Part shown: positions 1-7,271 of the stretch, one piece after another | How positions within the stretch are numbered: position 1 is the first letter of the stretch | How the letters are laid out: each line of letters begins with the position of its first letter | Translations under genes and position numbers: made by a program | The notes under the pieces: model-generated | Database searches by the model: none | Seen by the model: the letters and a program-made list of their open reading frames with translations, nothing else | Told to the model about the DNA's origin: nothing | DNA from: Luedemannella flava | GTDB lineage: Bacteria > Actinomycetota > Actinomycetes > Mycobacteriales > Micromonosporaceae | Length of the DNA stretch: 64,000 nucleotides | NCBI RefSeq assembly: GCF_039528515.1 | Contig: NZ_BAAALT010000020.1 | Span: 1-64,000, forward strand | Direction: 5' to 3'

Positions 1-1
1 C

Positions 2-34
2 GCGGTCCGCGCCCGCCTGCGCCGCCGCCGCTGA
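2..34 (+). CDS. 3' end of an upstream gene (partial)
   Basis: An Arg-rich open frame enters from the left edge and ends at a TGA at 32-34. Only about ten codons are visible, so no family can be recognised. From the neighbouring Zur-type regulator one would guess the permease of a zinc ABC transporter, whose C-termini are often basic, but that is inference from typical gene order and not from the residues seen. Confidence 0.35.
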   Translation, partial: AVRARLRRRR

Positions 35-204
35 GGGCGCCGCGCCCCGTCGGACGCCCGGCACGCGTGCGGCGCGGCTCCTGCTCGCCGTTGAGGCGGC
101 GGGCGATCCGGCCGCTACACTCGACAACATTCACCGCCTGGGTGCGCAGGTGCTCCCCCACCTGCGCACCTGGTGTCCCGCCCGCGCAGCGTTGGGAGCG
201 TGCC

Positions 205-651
205 GTGACGCAGACGTCCGCGCCGGGCGCGAGCCGCAACACCCGCCAGCGCGGTCGGATCCTCGCGCTGCTGGAGGCGACCGACGAGTTCCGCACCGCC
301 CAGCAACTGCACGCCGACCTACGCTCGCGCGGCGACCAGGTGGGCCTGACCACCGTCTACCGCACCCTGCAGGCGCTGTCCGAGGCCGGCGAGGTCGACA
401 GCATGCGCACCACCAGCGGCGAGCAGCTGTTCCGCCGGTGCGGCCGGTCGCACCACCACCACCTGGTCTGCCGCCGGTGCAACGCCACCATCGAGGTCGA
501 GGGACCCACGGTCGAGCGGTGGGCCGCGCAGCTGGCCCAGCGGCACGGGTTCACCGAGGTCAGCCACACCCTCGACGTCTTCGGCACCTGCCCGCGCTGC
601 GCCCGCCGCGCCGGCGACGCAACGTTGCGCGGCACCGCAGCCGTGTCCTAG
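205..651 (+). CDS. zur: Fur-family regulator, Zur type (zinc uptake repressor)
   Basis: A 148-residue Fur/Zur protein, the normal length for the family. An N-terminal winged helix (about 12-78) carries the family's VGLTTVYRTL recognition-helix segment at 47-56. A His cluster (83-86) and two CxxC pairs (Cys89/92 and Cys129/132) form the regulatory and structural metal sites. The GTG at 205 is chosen because GGGAG lies 6-7 bases upstream and the protein then starts just before the DNA-binding domain; the frame stays open further upstream without homology. Zur proteins repress zinc-uptake genes when zinc is plentiful. Zur rather than Fur is inferred from the His/Cys pattern, since no operator was identified. 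A weak TTGAGG/TACACT pair at 91-121 could be its promoter. Confidence 0.85.
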   Translation: MTQTSAPGASRNTRQRGRILALLEATDEFRTAQQLHADLRSRGDQVGLTTVYRTLQALSEAGEVDSMRTTSGEQLFRRCGRSHHHHLVCRRCNATIEVEGPTVERWAAQLAQRHGFTEVSHTLDVFGTCPRCARRAGDATLRGTAAVS

Positions 652-656
652 ACGTG

Positions 657-1688
657 GTGACCACGAACCTGGAGACCGCAGCGCACGACGAAGCCGCACC
701 GCAGCCGCGACGGGGCCGAAGGCCCGTCGTGACCGCGTTCGTGTGGGCGTGCGTGGCGCCGACCGCGCTGTGGGCGCTCGTGCGGGTGGCCGGCTGGGAG
801 CGGGGCGGGCTCGGGCTCCAGCTCATCGCCTTCACGCCCTACGTCGCGGCGGGCGCCGTCGCGGTGGCCGCGCTCGCCGCCGCGACGCGACGGTGGTGGG
901 CCGCGCTCGCGGCCGCCGTCGCGACGATCGCGCTCGCGTGCTGCGTACTGCCCCGGTGTGTGGCCGACGCGGACGCCGCGCGGCCCGCGGCGCCCGGCCC
1001 CGACGTGGTGTTCATGTCGGCGAACGTGCTCGCCGGCGGGGCCGACGCGACGCAGCTCGTCGACCTGGTGCGCGACCGGAGGGTGGACGTGCTGGCGCTG
1101 CAGGAGTTCACGCCGGGGGCCCAGCGCCGGCTGGCCGCCGCCGGGCTCGACGCGCTGCTCGCCTACCGGCACACCGACGGCGCGGCCGAGGGGGTCGGCG
1201 GGTCGGGGCTGTACTCGCGCTATCCGCTGAGCGCGACCGGCGTGCGGGTGAACCCGGGCAGGTTCCGGCAGGCCTACGCGACCGTGGCCGTGCCGGGGGC
1301 GCGGCCCGTGCTCGTCGAGTCGGTGCACCCCGTGCCGCCGAACCTGGGCCCGGGCTCGGACCTGCTGCTGGACGGGCTCGACGGGCAGCCGGTCGCCACC
1401 CCGGACGGGCCGGTGCGCGTGCTCATCGGCGACTTCAACGCCACGCTCGACCACGCGGCGCTGCGGCGCCTGATCGACACCGGGTACCGGGACGCGGCGG
1501 CCACCGTGGGCGACGGCCTCACCCCCACCTGGCCGTACTACGGCGAGCGGGTGCCCGTGACGCCCAAGGTGACCATCGACCACGTGCTCGCCGACCGGCG
1601 GATCGGGGTGCGCGGCTTCGCCGCCGTCACGGTGCGCCGCACCGACCACCGGGCGCTCGTCGCGACCCTCGCGCTGCCCGGGCCCTGA
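657..1688 (+). CDS. Membrane-anchored endonuclease/exonuclease/phosphatase family protein
   Basis: A 343-residue protein with three predicted N-terminal membrane helices (about 24-44, 55-77, 80-98) followed by an EEP-fold domain. Family signatures are visible in order: SANVL (about 121), the metal-binding Glu in LALQEF (Glu150), SGLYSRYPL, GDFNA (about 258-262), IDHVL (about 307) and the terminal catalytic TDHRAL (about 329). The active site therefore looks complete, and the topology places it outside the membrane. Substrate is unknown; relatives cleave phosphodiesters in nucleic acids, lipids or sugar phosphates. Two adjacent GTG codons (654, 657) lie just after the zur stop and neither has a clear ribosome site, so translation may be coupled to zur. 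Confidence 0.75.
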   Translation: MTTNLETAAHDEAAPQPRRGRRPVVTAFVWACVAPTALWALVRVAGWERGGLGLQLIAFTPYVAAGAVAVAALAAATRRWWAALAAAVATIALACCVLPRCVADADAARPAAPGPDVVFMSANVLAGGADATQLVDLVRDRRVDVLALQEFTPGAQRRLAAAGLDALLAYRHTDGAAEGVGGSGLYSRYPLSATGVRVNPGRFRQAYATVAVPGARPVLVESVHPVPPNLGPGSDLLLDGLDGQPVATPDGPVRVLIGDFNATLDHAALRRLIDTGYRDAAATVGDGLTPTWPYYGERVPVTPKVTIDHVLADRRIGVRGFAAVTVRRTDHRALVATLALPGP

Positions 1689-1709
1689 GCCGGGCCCGGG
1701 CGGCCGGGG

Positions 1710-3317
1710 TCAGCCGACGGGCTGGGTGAGGGCCACACCGTAGGTGAGCGCGTCGACCAGGGCGTGCCAGCTCGCCTCGACGACGTTCTCGTGCACGCCG
1801 ACCGTCGTCCAGTCGCGACCGTCGGAGTCGACGGTCTCGACGAGGACGCGGGTGATGGCGCCCGTGCCGTGCGAGCCCTCCAGGATGCGCACCTTGTAGT
1901 CGGACAGCTCGAAGCCGCCGATGCGCACGTAGTGCCGCGACAGGGCCTGGCGCAACGCCATGTCCAGGGCGTTGACCGGGCCGTTGCCCTCGGCCGTCGC
2001 GATCACCCGCTCGCCCCGCACGCGGACCTTCACGGTGGCCTCGGAGACGACCGCGCCGTCCTCCCGGTGCTCCACGATCACCCGGTACGACTCGAGCGAG
2101 AACGGCACCGGGGTCTCCCCCAGCTCGGAGCGCACGAGCAGCTCGAAGGACGCGTCGGCGGCCTCGAACGACCAGCCCTCCGCCTCCAGCTGCTTGACCT
2201 TGTTGGTCACCCGCGCGGCCGTCTCGGGGTGGCCGGCCAGGTCGACGCCGAGCTCGCGGGACTTGAGCTCGATGCTGGCCCGGCCGGCCATCTCCGTGAT
2301 GAGGATCTTCATGTCGTTGCCCACGACCGCAGGGTCGATGTGGTTGTAGAGCACGGGATCCACTTTGATCGCGCTCGCGTGCAGACCCGCCTTGTGGGCG
2401 AAGGCCGCGGCCCCCACGTAGGCCTGGTGGGTGTCGGGGGCGAGATTGGCGATCTCGGCGATGGCGTGGGAGACCCGCACCATCTTCTCCAGGCCGCCCT
2501 CCGGTAGGACCGGCAGCCCGAGCTTGAGTTGGAGGTTGGCCACGGTCGCGAACAGGTCCGCGTTGCCGGGCCGCTCGCCGTAGCCGTTGGCGGTGCACTG
2601 GAAGTGGCGCACGCCCGCCTCGACCGCGGCGATCGTGTTCGCCACCGCGCAGGAGGTGTCGTTCTGGCAGTGGATGCCCAGCCGGACGACGGCCTCCTCG
2701 GGGGTGACGCCGAGCAGCACCGCGAGGCGCTGCGCGACCTCGCCGACCGCCCGGGTGACCATCGACGGGAGCATGCCGCCGTTCGTGTCGCACATGACGG
2801 CGACCTCGGCGCCCGCCTCCAGCGCGGTCGCGGCGACCGACGCGGTGTACTTCGCGTCGAAGCGGAAACCGTCGAAGAAGTGCTCGCAGTCGAGGAAGAC
2901 CCGGCGGCCCTCGGCGACGAAGAAGCTGACCGTGTCGCGGACCATCGCGAGGTTCTCGTCCAGCGTGGTGCGCAGCGCCCGCTCGACGTGGCGCACGTCG
3001 GACTTGGCGACCAGGCACACGGCCGGCGTCTCGGCCTCCAGCAGCGCCCGGACCTGGGCGTCGTCCTTCACGTGGACGCCGGCCTTGCGGGTGGAGCCGA
3101 ACGCCACCAGCTGCGCGTTGCGCAGCTTCAGCTCGGTGCGGGCACGGGCGAAGAACTCCGTGTCCTTGGGCATCGCGCCCGGCCAGCCGCCCTCGATGAA
3201 GGTGACGCCGAACTCGTCGAGCAGGCGCGCCACGGCGAGCTTGTCGACGACCGAGTACGAGATGCCCTCGCGCTGTGCCCCGTCGCGAAGGCTGGTATCG
3301 AAGACCTGGTACGTCAT
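1710..3317 (-). CDS. cimA: (R)-citramalate synthase
   Basis: A 535-residue HMGL-like TIM-barrel enzyme of the actinobacterial citramalate synthase type. It condenses pyruvate with acetyl-CoA to (R)-citramalate, the threonine-independent entry to isoleucine. The metal/substrate motif DTSLRDGAQREG sits at residues 7-18. HCQNDTSCAVAN and an AGLHASAIKVDP segment follow, and the C-terminal third is a LeuA-type allosteric dimer domain, expected to bind isoleucine. Start at 3317 is chosen for the AAAGGA site 8-10 bases upstream and the MTYQVFDT N-terminus; an upstream in-frame Met lies in the leader region. An attenuator with a Leu-Leu-Ile-Ile leader peptide precedes the gene. Homocitrate or isopropylmalate synthase is less likely from the motif set. 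Confidence 0.88.
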   Translation of the reverse strand: MTYQVFDTSLRDGAQREGISYSVVDKLAVARLLDEFGVTFIEGGWPGAMPKDTEFFARARTELKLRNAQLVAFGSTRKAGVHVKDDAQVRALLEAETPAVCLVAKSDVRHVERALRTTLDENLAMVRDTVSFFVAEGRRVFLDCEHFFDGFRFDAKYTASVAATALEAGAEVAVMCDTNGGMLPSMVTRAVGEVAQRLAVLLGVTPEEAVVRLGIHCQNDTSCAVANTIAAVEAGVRHFQCTANGYGERPGNADLFATVANLQLKLGLPVLPEGGLEKMVRVSHAIAEIANLAPDTHQAYVGAAAFAHKAGLHASAIKVDPVLYNHIDPAVVGNDMKILITEMAGRASIELKSRELGVDLAGHPETAARVTNKVKQLEAEGWSFEAADASFELLVRSELGETPVPFSLESYRVIVEHREDGAVVSEATVKVRVRGERVIATAEGNGPVNALDMALRQALSRHYVRIGGFELSDYKVRILEGSHGTGAITRVLVETVDSDGRDWTTVGVHENVVEASWHALVDALTYGVALTQPVG

Positions 3318-3362
3318 AGGACGGATCCTTTCAGTGGCGTGTCCAGCGCTCACCCGGCTCAC

Positions 3363-3393
3363 AAAAAAGACCCCTCGCGGATGCGAGAGGTCT
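3363..3393 (-). terminator. Attenuator terminator in the cimA leader
   Basis: On the minus strand an 11-bp stem (AGACCTCTCGC with GCGAGGGGTCT, one G-U pair, loop ATCC) is followed at once by TTTTTT. This is a textbook intrinsic terminator, rare in such GC-rich DNA. It ends 45 bases before the cimA start and immediately follows a second hairpin and a short leader peptide, so it is placed to abort cimA transcription. Confidence 0.85.
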
Positions 3394-3423
3394 GCGCGCG
3401 CAGGTGGGGCGGTCTGCGCGCGC
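3394..3423 (-). promoter_or_regulatory. Pause hairpin (1:2 stem) of the cimA attenuator
   Basis: A perfect 10-bp stem GCGCGCGCAG / CTGCGCGCGC with a 10-base loop abuts the terminator stem and begins at the leader-peptide stop codon. The block GCGCGCGCAGACC is repeated, once in the first arm and once at the start of the terminator region, so alternative pairings are available. The arrangement matches classic ribosome-mediated attenuation. Confidence 0.7.
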
Positions 3424-3467
3424 TATTCGATAATGAGCAGGTTTGCGGGTCGTGCCACGCCGAACAC
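3423..3467 (-). CDS. cimA leader peptide (attenuator ORF)
   Basis: A 14-codon ORF, GTG start and TAG stop, encoding MFGVARPANLLIIE. Four consecutive codons CTG CTC ATT ATC (Leu-Leu-Ile-Ile) sit two codons before the stop, immediately upstream of the two hairpins. Ribosome stalling when charged Leu- or Ile-tRNA is scarce would disturb the first hairpin and allow read-through into cimA. An AGG lies about 10 bases before the GTG. Too short for domain evidence; the support is codon content plus exact placement. Confidence 0.75.
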   Translation of the reverse strand: MFGVARPANLLIIE

Positions 3468-3608
3468 CCTTGCATACCTGACCGTGACGGAGAAGCTCCG
3501 TTCCGCATGTCGGGAACGAAACTTCGCGCCAGGGAGGATTGCGGCACGCGGAGGACGGGTACGCCTCTGATAGACCGATGACGCAACGATGCGAAAGGGA
3601 GGTGCCTC

Positions 3609-4130
3609 GTGTACCCGACTCAGCAGCCGGAGCCGCGCGACCCGCAGACCGCCGACCAGTGGCCGACGCCGAACCCGGCGGCGGACAACACGTTCCGGAC
3701 CCCCGAACCGACCGCCGATGACGTCTACGCCCCGCCCACGCGCGGCTTCGACGCCACCCGTGCGTTCGACCCGTGGAACTTCCGGCCGGACAGTGGCCTG
3801 CCCAGCGCCCAGGACATCATCGGCTACCACGTGGAGGCCACCGACGGTCGGTGCGGCAAGGTGGAGGAGGTGCACGGCGCGGCCAACGGCAGCTTCCTGG
3901 TCGTTGACACCGGCCCGTGGATCTTCGGCCACAAGGCCATGCTGCCCGCCGGCGTGGTGACCAACGTGGACCACGTGGACAGGAATGTCTACGTCGACCG
4001 CACCAAGGACGAGATCAAGAACTCGCCCGAGGTGGAGCCCGGCAACTACACCGATGCCGCGCACCGGGAGAAGGTGGAGGGTTACTACGCCACCTACTAC
4101 GGGTTCCCGCCCGGCGGTACGGTCCGGTAA
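3609..4130 (+). CDS. PRC-barrel domain protein
   Basis: A 173-residue soluble protein. The first 65 residues are Pro/Thr-rich and low in complexity. A PRC-barrel-like core (about 75-130) contains the pattern DIIGYHVEATDGRCGKVEEVHG, a WIFGHKAMLPAGVV strand and DRNVYVDRTKDEI. The tail is rich in Tyr and charged residues. PRC barrels occur in RimM, photosynthetic reaction-centre H subunits and many uncharacterised actinobacterial stress proteins. Start GTG 3609 has the strong site AAAGGGAGG. It diverges from cimA, with the attenuator leader between the two. No enzymatic motif is seen. Confidence 0.7.
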   Translation: MYPTQQPEPRDPQTADQWPTPNPAADNTFRTPEPTADDVYAPPTRGFDATRAFDPWNFRPDSGLPSAQDIIGYHVEATDGRCGKVEEVHGAANGSFLVVDTGPWIFGHKAMLPAGVVTNVDHVDRNVYVDRTKDEIKNSPEVEPGNYTDAAHREKVEGYYATYYGFPPGGTVR

Positions 4131-4159
4131 CGGAACGCACCGTACCCGTGGTCAGGTGG

Positions 4160-4191
4160 GGTCCCCGCGGCGCGCGAGCGTCGCGGGGACC
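4160..4191. terminator. Hairpin after the PRC-barrel gene
   Basis: A perfect 10-bp stem GGTCCCCGCG / CGCGGGGACC with a 12-base loop and no U tract lies 30 bases after the PRC-barrel stop. Such U-less hairpins are common as terminators in actinobacteria. Confidence 0.55.
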
Positions 4192-4236
4192 TCGCATGTC
4201 CGTACCCTGATGGTTGGGCGACAGGAGGGCATCGGC

Positions 4237-4818
4237 ATGACGGGCGGCATCGTGGTCGTGATGGGGGTGTCCGGCAGCGGCAAGACCACCATCGGCGAGC
4301 GGCTCGGCGCGGCGTGCGGAGTGCACTTCGGCGACGCCGACCGCCTGCACCCGCCCGCCAACGTGGCCAAGATGGCCGCCGGCACCCCGCTCACCGACGA
4401 GGACCGGTGGCCCTGGCTGCACGCCGTCCTGGCCTGGATGAACGACCACGCCGACCGGACGCCGCGCACCGAACTGGGCGTCGAACTGGGCGTGGCCGCC
4501 GTCGTCGGCTGCTCGGCCCTCAAGCGCAAGTACCGCGACCTGCTGCGGACCGCCTCGTGCCCGGTGCGGTTCGCCTACCTGAAGGGCGACCGCCGCACCC
4601 TGGCCACGCGCCTGCACCGCCGGCAGGGCCACTTCTTCCCCGAGCAACTGCTCGCCGCGCAGCTCGCCGACCTGGAGGAACCCGCGCCGGACGAGAACCC
4701 GGTCGTCGTGTCGATCGGAGCCAGACCCGACGCCGTGGTGGAACAGATCGTCGCCGGCCTGCGCGACGCGGCGCGGCCCGTCGACCCGCGCCGCGCACGA
4801 CCTACAGGATCCGCTTGA
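4237..4818 (+). CDS. gntK: Gluconokinase
   Basis: A 193-residue P-loop kinase phosphorylating gluconate to 6-phosphogluconate for the pentose phosphate pathway. Walker A is GVSGSGKTT at 10-18. The family signatures FGDADRLHPPANVAKMAAGTPLTDEDRWPWL and CSALKRKYRDLLR follow, then FAYLKGD and the RQGHFFP lid segment. Full length for GntK-type gluconokinases, with some extra Arg/Pro at the end. Start ATG 4237 has AGGAGGG eight bases upstream. Its last 17 bases overlap the convergent end of ilvE. No gluconate transporter or dehydrogenase is adjacent, so it may serve salvage of gluconate from elsewhere. Confidence 0.9.
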   Translation: MTGGIVVVMGVSGSGKTTIGERLGAACGVHFGDADRLHPPANVAKMAAGTPLTDEDRWPWLHAVLAWMNDHADRTPRTELGVELGVAAVVGCSALKRKYRDLLRTASCPVRFAYLKGDRRTLATRLHRRQGHFFPEQLLAAQLADLEEPAPDENPVVVSIGARPDAVVEQIVAGLRDAARPVDPRRARPTGSA

Positions 4819-5899
4819 CCCAGCCGTACGGGTCCTCGGCGCTGCCGCGCTGGATGGCGACCAGCCGCTCGCGCAGCCCCATGGTCACCGGACCGGGCTG
4901 ACCCCCGCCGATGGTGAACGCGTAGCCGCGCGACCTGACCGCGCCGACCGGCGTGATCACCGCCGCCGTGCCGCAGGCGAACGTCTCGACGACCCGGCCG
5001 CTCGCGGCACCCTCGCGCCATTCGTCGACGCTCACCGGCCGCTCCTCGACCGGCCGGCCCCCGGCCCGGGCCAGCGTGAGCACCGAGTCGCGGGTGATGC
5101 CCGGCAGGATCGTGCCGGTCAGCGGTGGCGTGACCAGCGTGCCGTCGTCGAGCACGAAGAAGATGTTCATGCCGCCGAGCTCGTCGATGTACCTCTGCTC
5201 GACCGTGTCGAGGAAGACCACCTGGTCGCAGCCCTGCTCGATGGCCTCGGCCTGGGCCACCAGGCTCGCGGCGTAGTTGCCGCCGCACTTGGCCGCCCCC
5301 GTGCCGCCCGGCGCCGCCCGCGTGTACTCGGCGGAGATCCACATGGTGGCGGGCTTCACCCCGCCCGTGAAGTAGGCGCCCACCGGGGACGCGACGAGGC
5401 AGTACAGGTACTCGTTGGCGGGTCGCACGCCGAGGAACACCTCGCTGGCGAACATGAACGGGCGCAGGTAGAGGCTGCCCTCGGGGTCGGTGGGCACCCA
5501 GTCACGGTCCACTGTGACCAGTTCGCTGATGGAACCGAGGAACAGCTCGTCGGGCAGGTGCGGCATGGCCAGCCGGGTGGCCGAGTCGCGGAACCGGCGC
5601 GCGTTCGCGTCGGCCCGGAACGTGGTCACGCCGCCGTCGGCGGTCCGGTAGGCCTTGAGACCCTCGAAGATCTCCTGCGCGTAGTGCAGCACCGCCGCCG
5701 CCGGGTCCAGCGGGATCGGGGCGCGCGGCTCGACGCGGGCGTCGTACCAGCCCTTGGTGTCGGCGTACCGGATGGTCACCATGTGGTCGGTGAAGACCCG
5801 GCCGAAGCCCGGGTTGGCCATGAGCGCGGCGCGCTCGACGGCCGGTACCGGCTGCGACGCCGGACGAATCTCGAAATCGAGGTGGTCACCACCAGCCAT
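4802..5899 (-). CDS. ilvE: Branched-chain amino acid aminotransferase
   Basis: A 365-residue fold-type IV PLP aminotransferase of the long class common in actinobacteria and mitochondria. It performs the final transamination to Ile, Leu and Val using glutamate. The PLP Schiff-base Lys is about 204, in GTGAAKCGGNYAASL. Other class signatures are FEGLKAYR, YLRPFMFASE, FLDTVEQRYIDELGGMN and the substrate-loop CGTAAVITPVG. ATG 5899 has GGAGG seven bases upstream. It is one of nine amino-acid genes on this strand between 1.7 and 20 kb. A short inverted repeat at 5955-5968 may be an operator. Confidence 0.93.
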   Translation of the reverse strand: MAGGDHLDFEIRPASQPVPAVERAALMANPGFGRVFTDHMVTIRYADTKGWYDARVEPRAPIPLDPAAAVLHYAQEIFEGLKAYRTADGGVTTFRADANARRFRDSATRLAMPHLPDELFLGSISELVTVDRDWVPTDPEGSLYLRPFMFASEVFLGVRPANEYLYCLVASPVGAYFTGGVKPATMWISAEYTRAAPGGTGAAKCGGNYAASLVAQAEAIEQGCDQVVFLDTVEQRYIDELGGMNIFFVLDDGTLVTPPLTGTILPGITRDSVLTLARAGGRPVEERPVSVDEWREGAASGRVVETFACGTAAVITPVGAVRSRGYAFTIGGGQPGPVTMGLRERLVAIQRGSAEDPYGWVKRIL

Positions 5900-5954
5900 C
5901 GCTTGCCTCCAAGAGGACTCAGGTATGTGGAATGCCCCGTGCCTGCAACCTACC

Positions 5955-5968
5955 CGAACGAGCGTTCA
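5955..5968. promoter_or_regulatory. Possible TetR-like operator upstream of ilvE
   Basis: The inverted repeat GAACG-AG-CGTTC, flanked as CGAACGAGCGTTCA, lies 57-69 bases before the ilvE start and resembles operators of TetR-family regulators. No TetR gene is in the window, so the regulator is unknown. Confidence 0.3.
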
Positions 5969-5995
5969 GCCGACAGGATGGGGGCGGAAAAGCAA

Positions 5996-6031
5996 AAGCA
6001 GTCCGCCGCCCGGTCAGGCGGCGGACTGCTT
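5996..6031 (-). terminator. Intrinsic terminator downstream of leuB
   Basis: A 15-bp perfect stem (arms 5996-6010 and 6017-6031, hexanucleotide loop) is followed on the minus strand by TTTTGCTTTT when its AT end is included. It separates leuB from the ilvE promoter region on the same strand. A smaller GC hairpin lies at about 6051-6066. Confidence 0.8.
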
Positions 6032-6097
6032 GCCGTCTGATCTAGGCGGAGGCGGTCTTGCCGCCTTCCACCTTCGCCAAAAAGACGGCTCAGGCTG

Positions 6098-7138
6098 TCA
6101 GGCGGCGGAGGCGTGGGCCGCCAGGCGGTCGCCGACCTCATCGGTGCGCAGGGCCTGCCCCGGAGTACGGGAGGACAGCTCCACGGCTACGGCGTGCTCG
6201 ACCCGGCGGGCCTGCTCGGGGTGGCCGAGGTGGTCCAGCAGGAGCGCGACCGACAGGACGGCCGCCACCGGGTCCGCTACGCCCTGGCCCGCGATGTCCG
6301 GGGCCGAGCCGTGTACGGGTTCGAACATCGACGGGAAGTCGCGCTCGGGGTTGATGCACCCGCTCGCGGCGAGCCCGATGCCACCGGTCACGGCGGCCGC
6401 GATGTCCGTGAGGATGTCGCCGAAGAGGTTGTCGGTGACGATGACGTCGTAGCGCTGCGGCTGGGTCACGAGGAACATGGCCGCCGCGTCGACGTGCTGG
6501 TAGTCGGTGGCGATGTCCGGGAACTCCCGGGCCACCTCGGCGAAGGTGCGGGCCCACAGGCCGCCCGCGTGGGTGAGCACGTTGGTCTTGTGGACCATCG
6601 TGACCTTGCGCCGCTCGCGCTTGCCCGCGCGGGCGAAGGCGTCGCGGATGACGCGCTCGACGCCGTGGCGGGTGTTGAGGCTCTCCTCCGTGGCGACCTC
6701 GGCGGGCGTGTTGGTGTGCATCGTGCCGCCGGCGCCCGCGTACAGGCCCTCGGTGCCCTCGCGGACCACCACGAAGTCGATCTCGCCGGGCTTCACGCTG
6801 CCCAGCGGGCCGGAGGTGCCGGGCCACAGCCGGGACGGGCGGAGGTTCACGTACTGCTGGAACGCGAAGCGGAGCTTGAGCAGCAGGCCGCGCTCGAGCA
6901 CGCCCGGCGGGACGCTCGGGTCGCCCACCGCGCCGAGCAGGATGCCGTCGTACCCGGCCAGCTCCTGCAGGACCGACTCGGGCAGCACCTCGCCGGTGCG
7001 GTGGTACCGCGCCGCGCCGAGGTCGTACTCGGTAGCCTCAATCCCGGGCAGCACCGCGTCGAGCACCTTGCGGCCCTGCGCCACCACCTCGGAGCCGATC
7101 CCGTCACCCGGCACCAGCGCGATCCTCGCCACCGTCAC
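6098..7138 (-). CDS. leuB: 3-isopropylmalate dehydrogenase
   Basis: A 346-residue isocitrate/isopropylmalate dehydrogenase-family enzyme for the third step of leucine synthesis, oxidative decarboxylation of 3-isopropylmalate with NAD+. Visible signatures are the LVPGDGIGSEV start, the active-site Tyr in EGTEGLYAGAGG, the MVHKTNVLTHAGGLW Lys segment, the metal-binding TDNLFGDILTDIAAAVTGG, and the NAD-binding EPVHGSAPDIAGQGVADP. The same fold can serve beta-methylmalate oxidation downstream of CimA, as in other citramalate-pathway organisms, so this enzyme may serve both Leu and Ile. GTG 7138 has GAGGAGG upstream. leuA, leuC and leuD are not in the window. Confidence 0.93.
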   Translation of the reverse strand: MTVARIALVPGDGIGSEVVAQGRKVLDAVLPGIEATEYDLGAARYHRTGEVLPESVLQELAGYDGILLGAVGDPSVPPGVLERGLLLKLRFAFQQYVNLRPSRLWPGTSGPLGSVKPGEIDFVVVREGTEGLYAGAGGTMHTNTPAEVATEESLNTRHGVERVIRDAFARAGKRERRKVTMVHKTNVLTHAGGLWARTFAEVAREFPDIATDYQHVDAAAMFLVTQPQRYDVIVTDNLFGDILTDIAAAVTGGIGLAASGCINPERDFPSMFEPVHGSAPDIAGQGVADPVAAVLSVALLLDHLGHPEQARRVEHAVAVELSSRTPGQALRTDEVGDRLAAHASAA

Positions 7139-7158
7139 GTCACTGTCCTCCTCGACAC

Positions 7159-7174
7159 ACGTTCCTACGAACGT
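7159..7174. promoter_or_regulatory. Inverted repeat upstream of leuB
   Basis: A perfect 6-4-6 inverted repeat, ACGTTC-CTAC-GAACGT, lies 21-36 bases before the leuB start codon. It could be an operator or a small 5'-UTR hairpin. No leader peptide with Leu codons was found here, unlike cimA and ilvB. Confidence 0.35.
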
Positions 7175-7224
7175 TAAGAGGCCATCCTACGTCGCGGTAC
7201 ACCGGTCCCAGGATCCGGACATGC

Positions 7225-7258
7225 CACGACGGGCGCCGAGCCCTCGGCACCCGTCGTG
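7225..7258. terminator. Terminator after the collagen-like gene
   Basis: A long hairpin (CACGACGGG and GCCGAG arms paired with CTCGGC and CCCGTCGTG, one internal mismatch, two-base apex) begins 13 bases past the stop of the collagen-like gene and lies upstream of leuB, insulating the two. No U tract. Confidence 0.65.
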
Positions 7259-7271
7259 ACCAGCGAAAACA

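Noticed and set aside
91..121. Sigma-70-like promoter TTGAGG/TACACT before zur
   Set aside because: 19-base spacing and weak boxes; mentioned only as a possibility in the zur entry.
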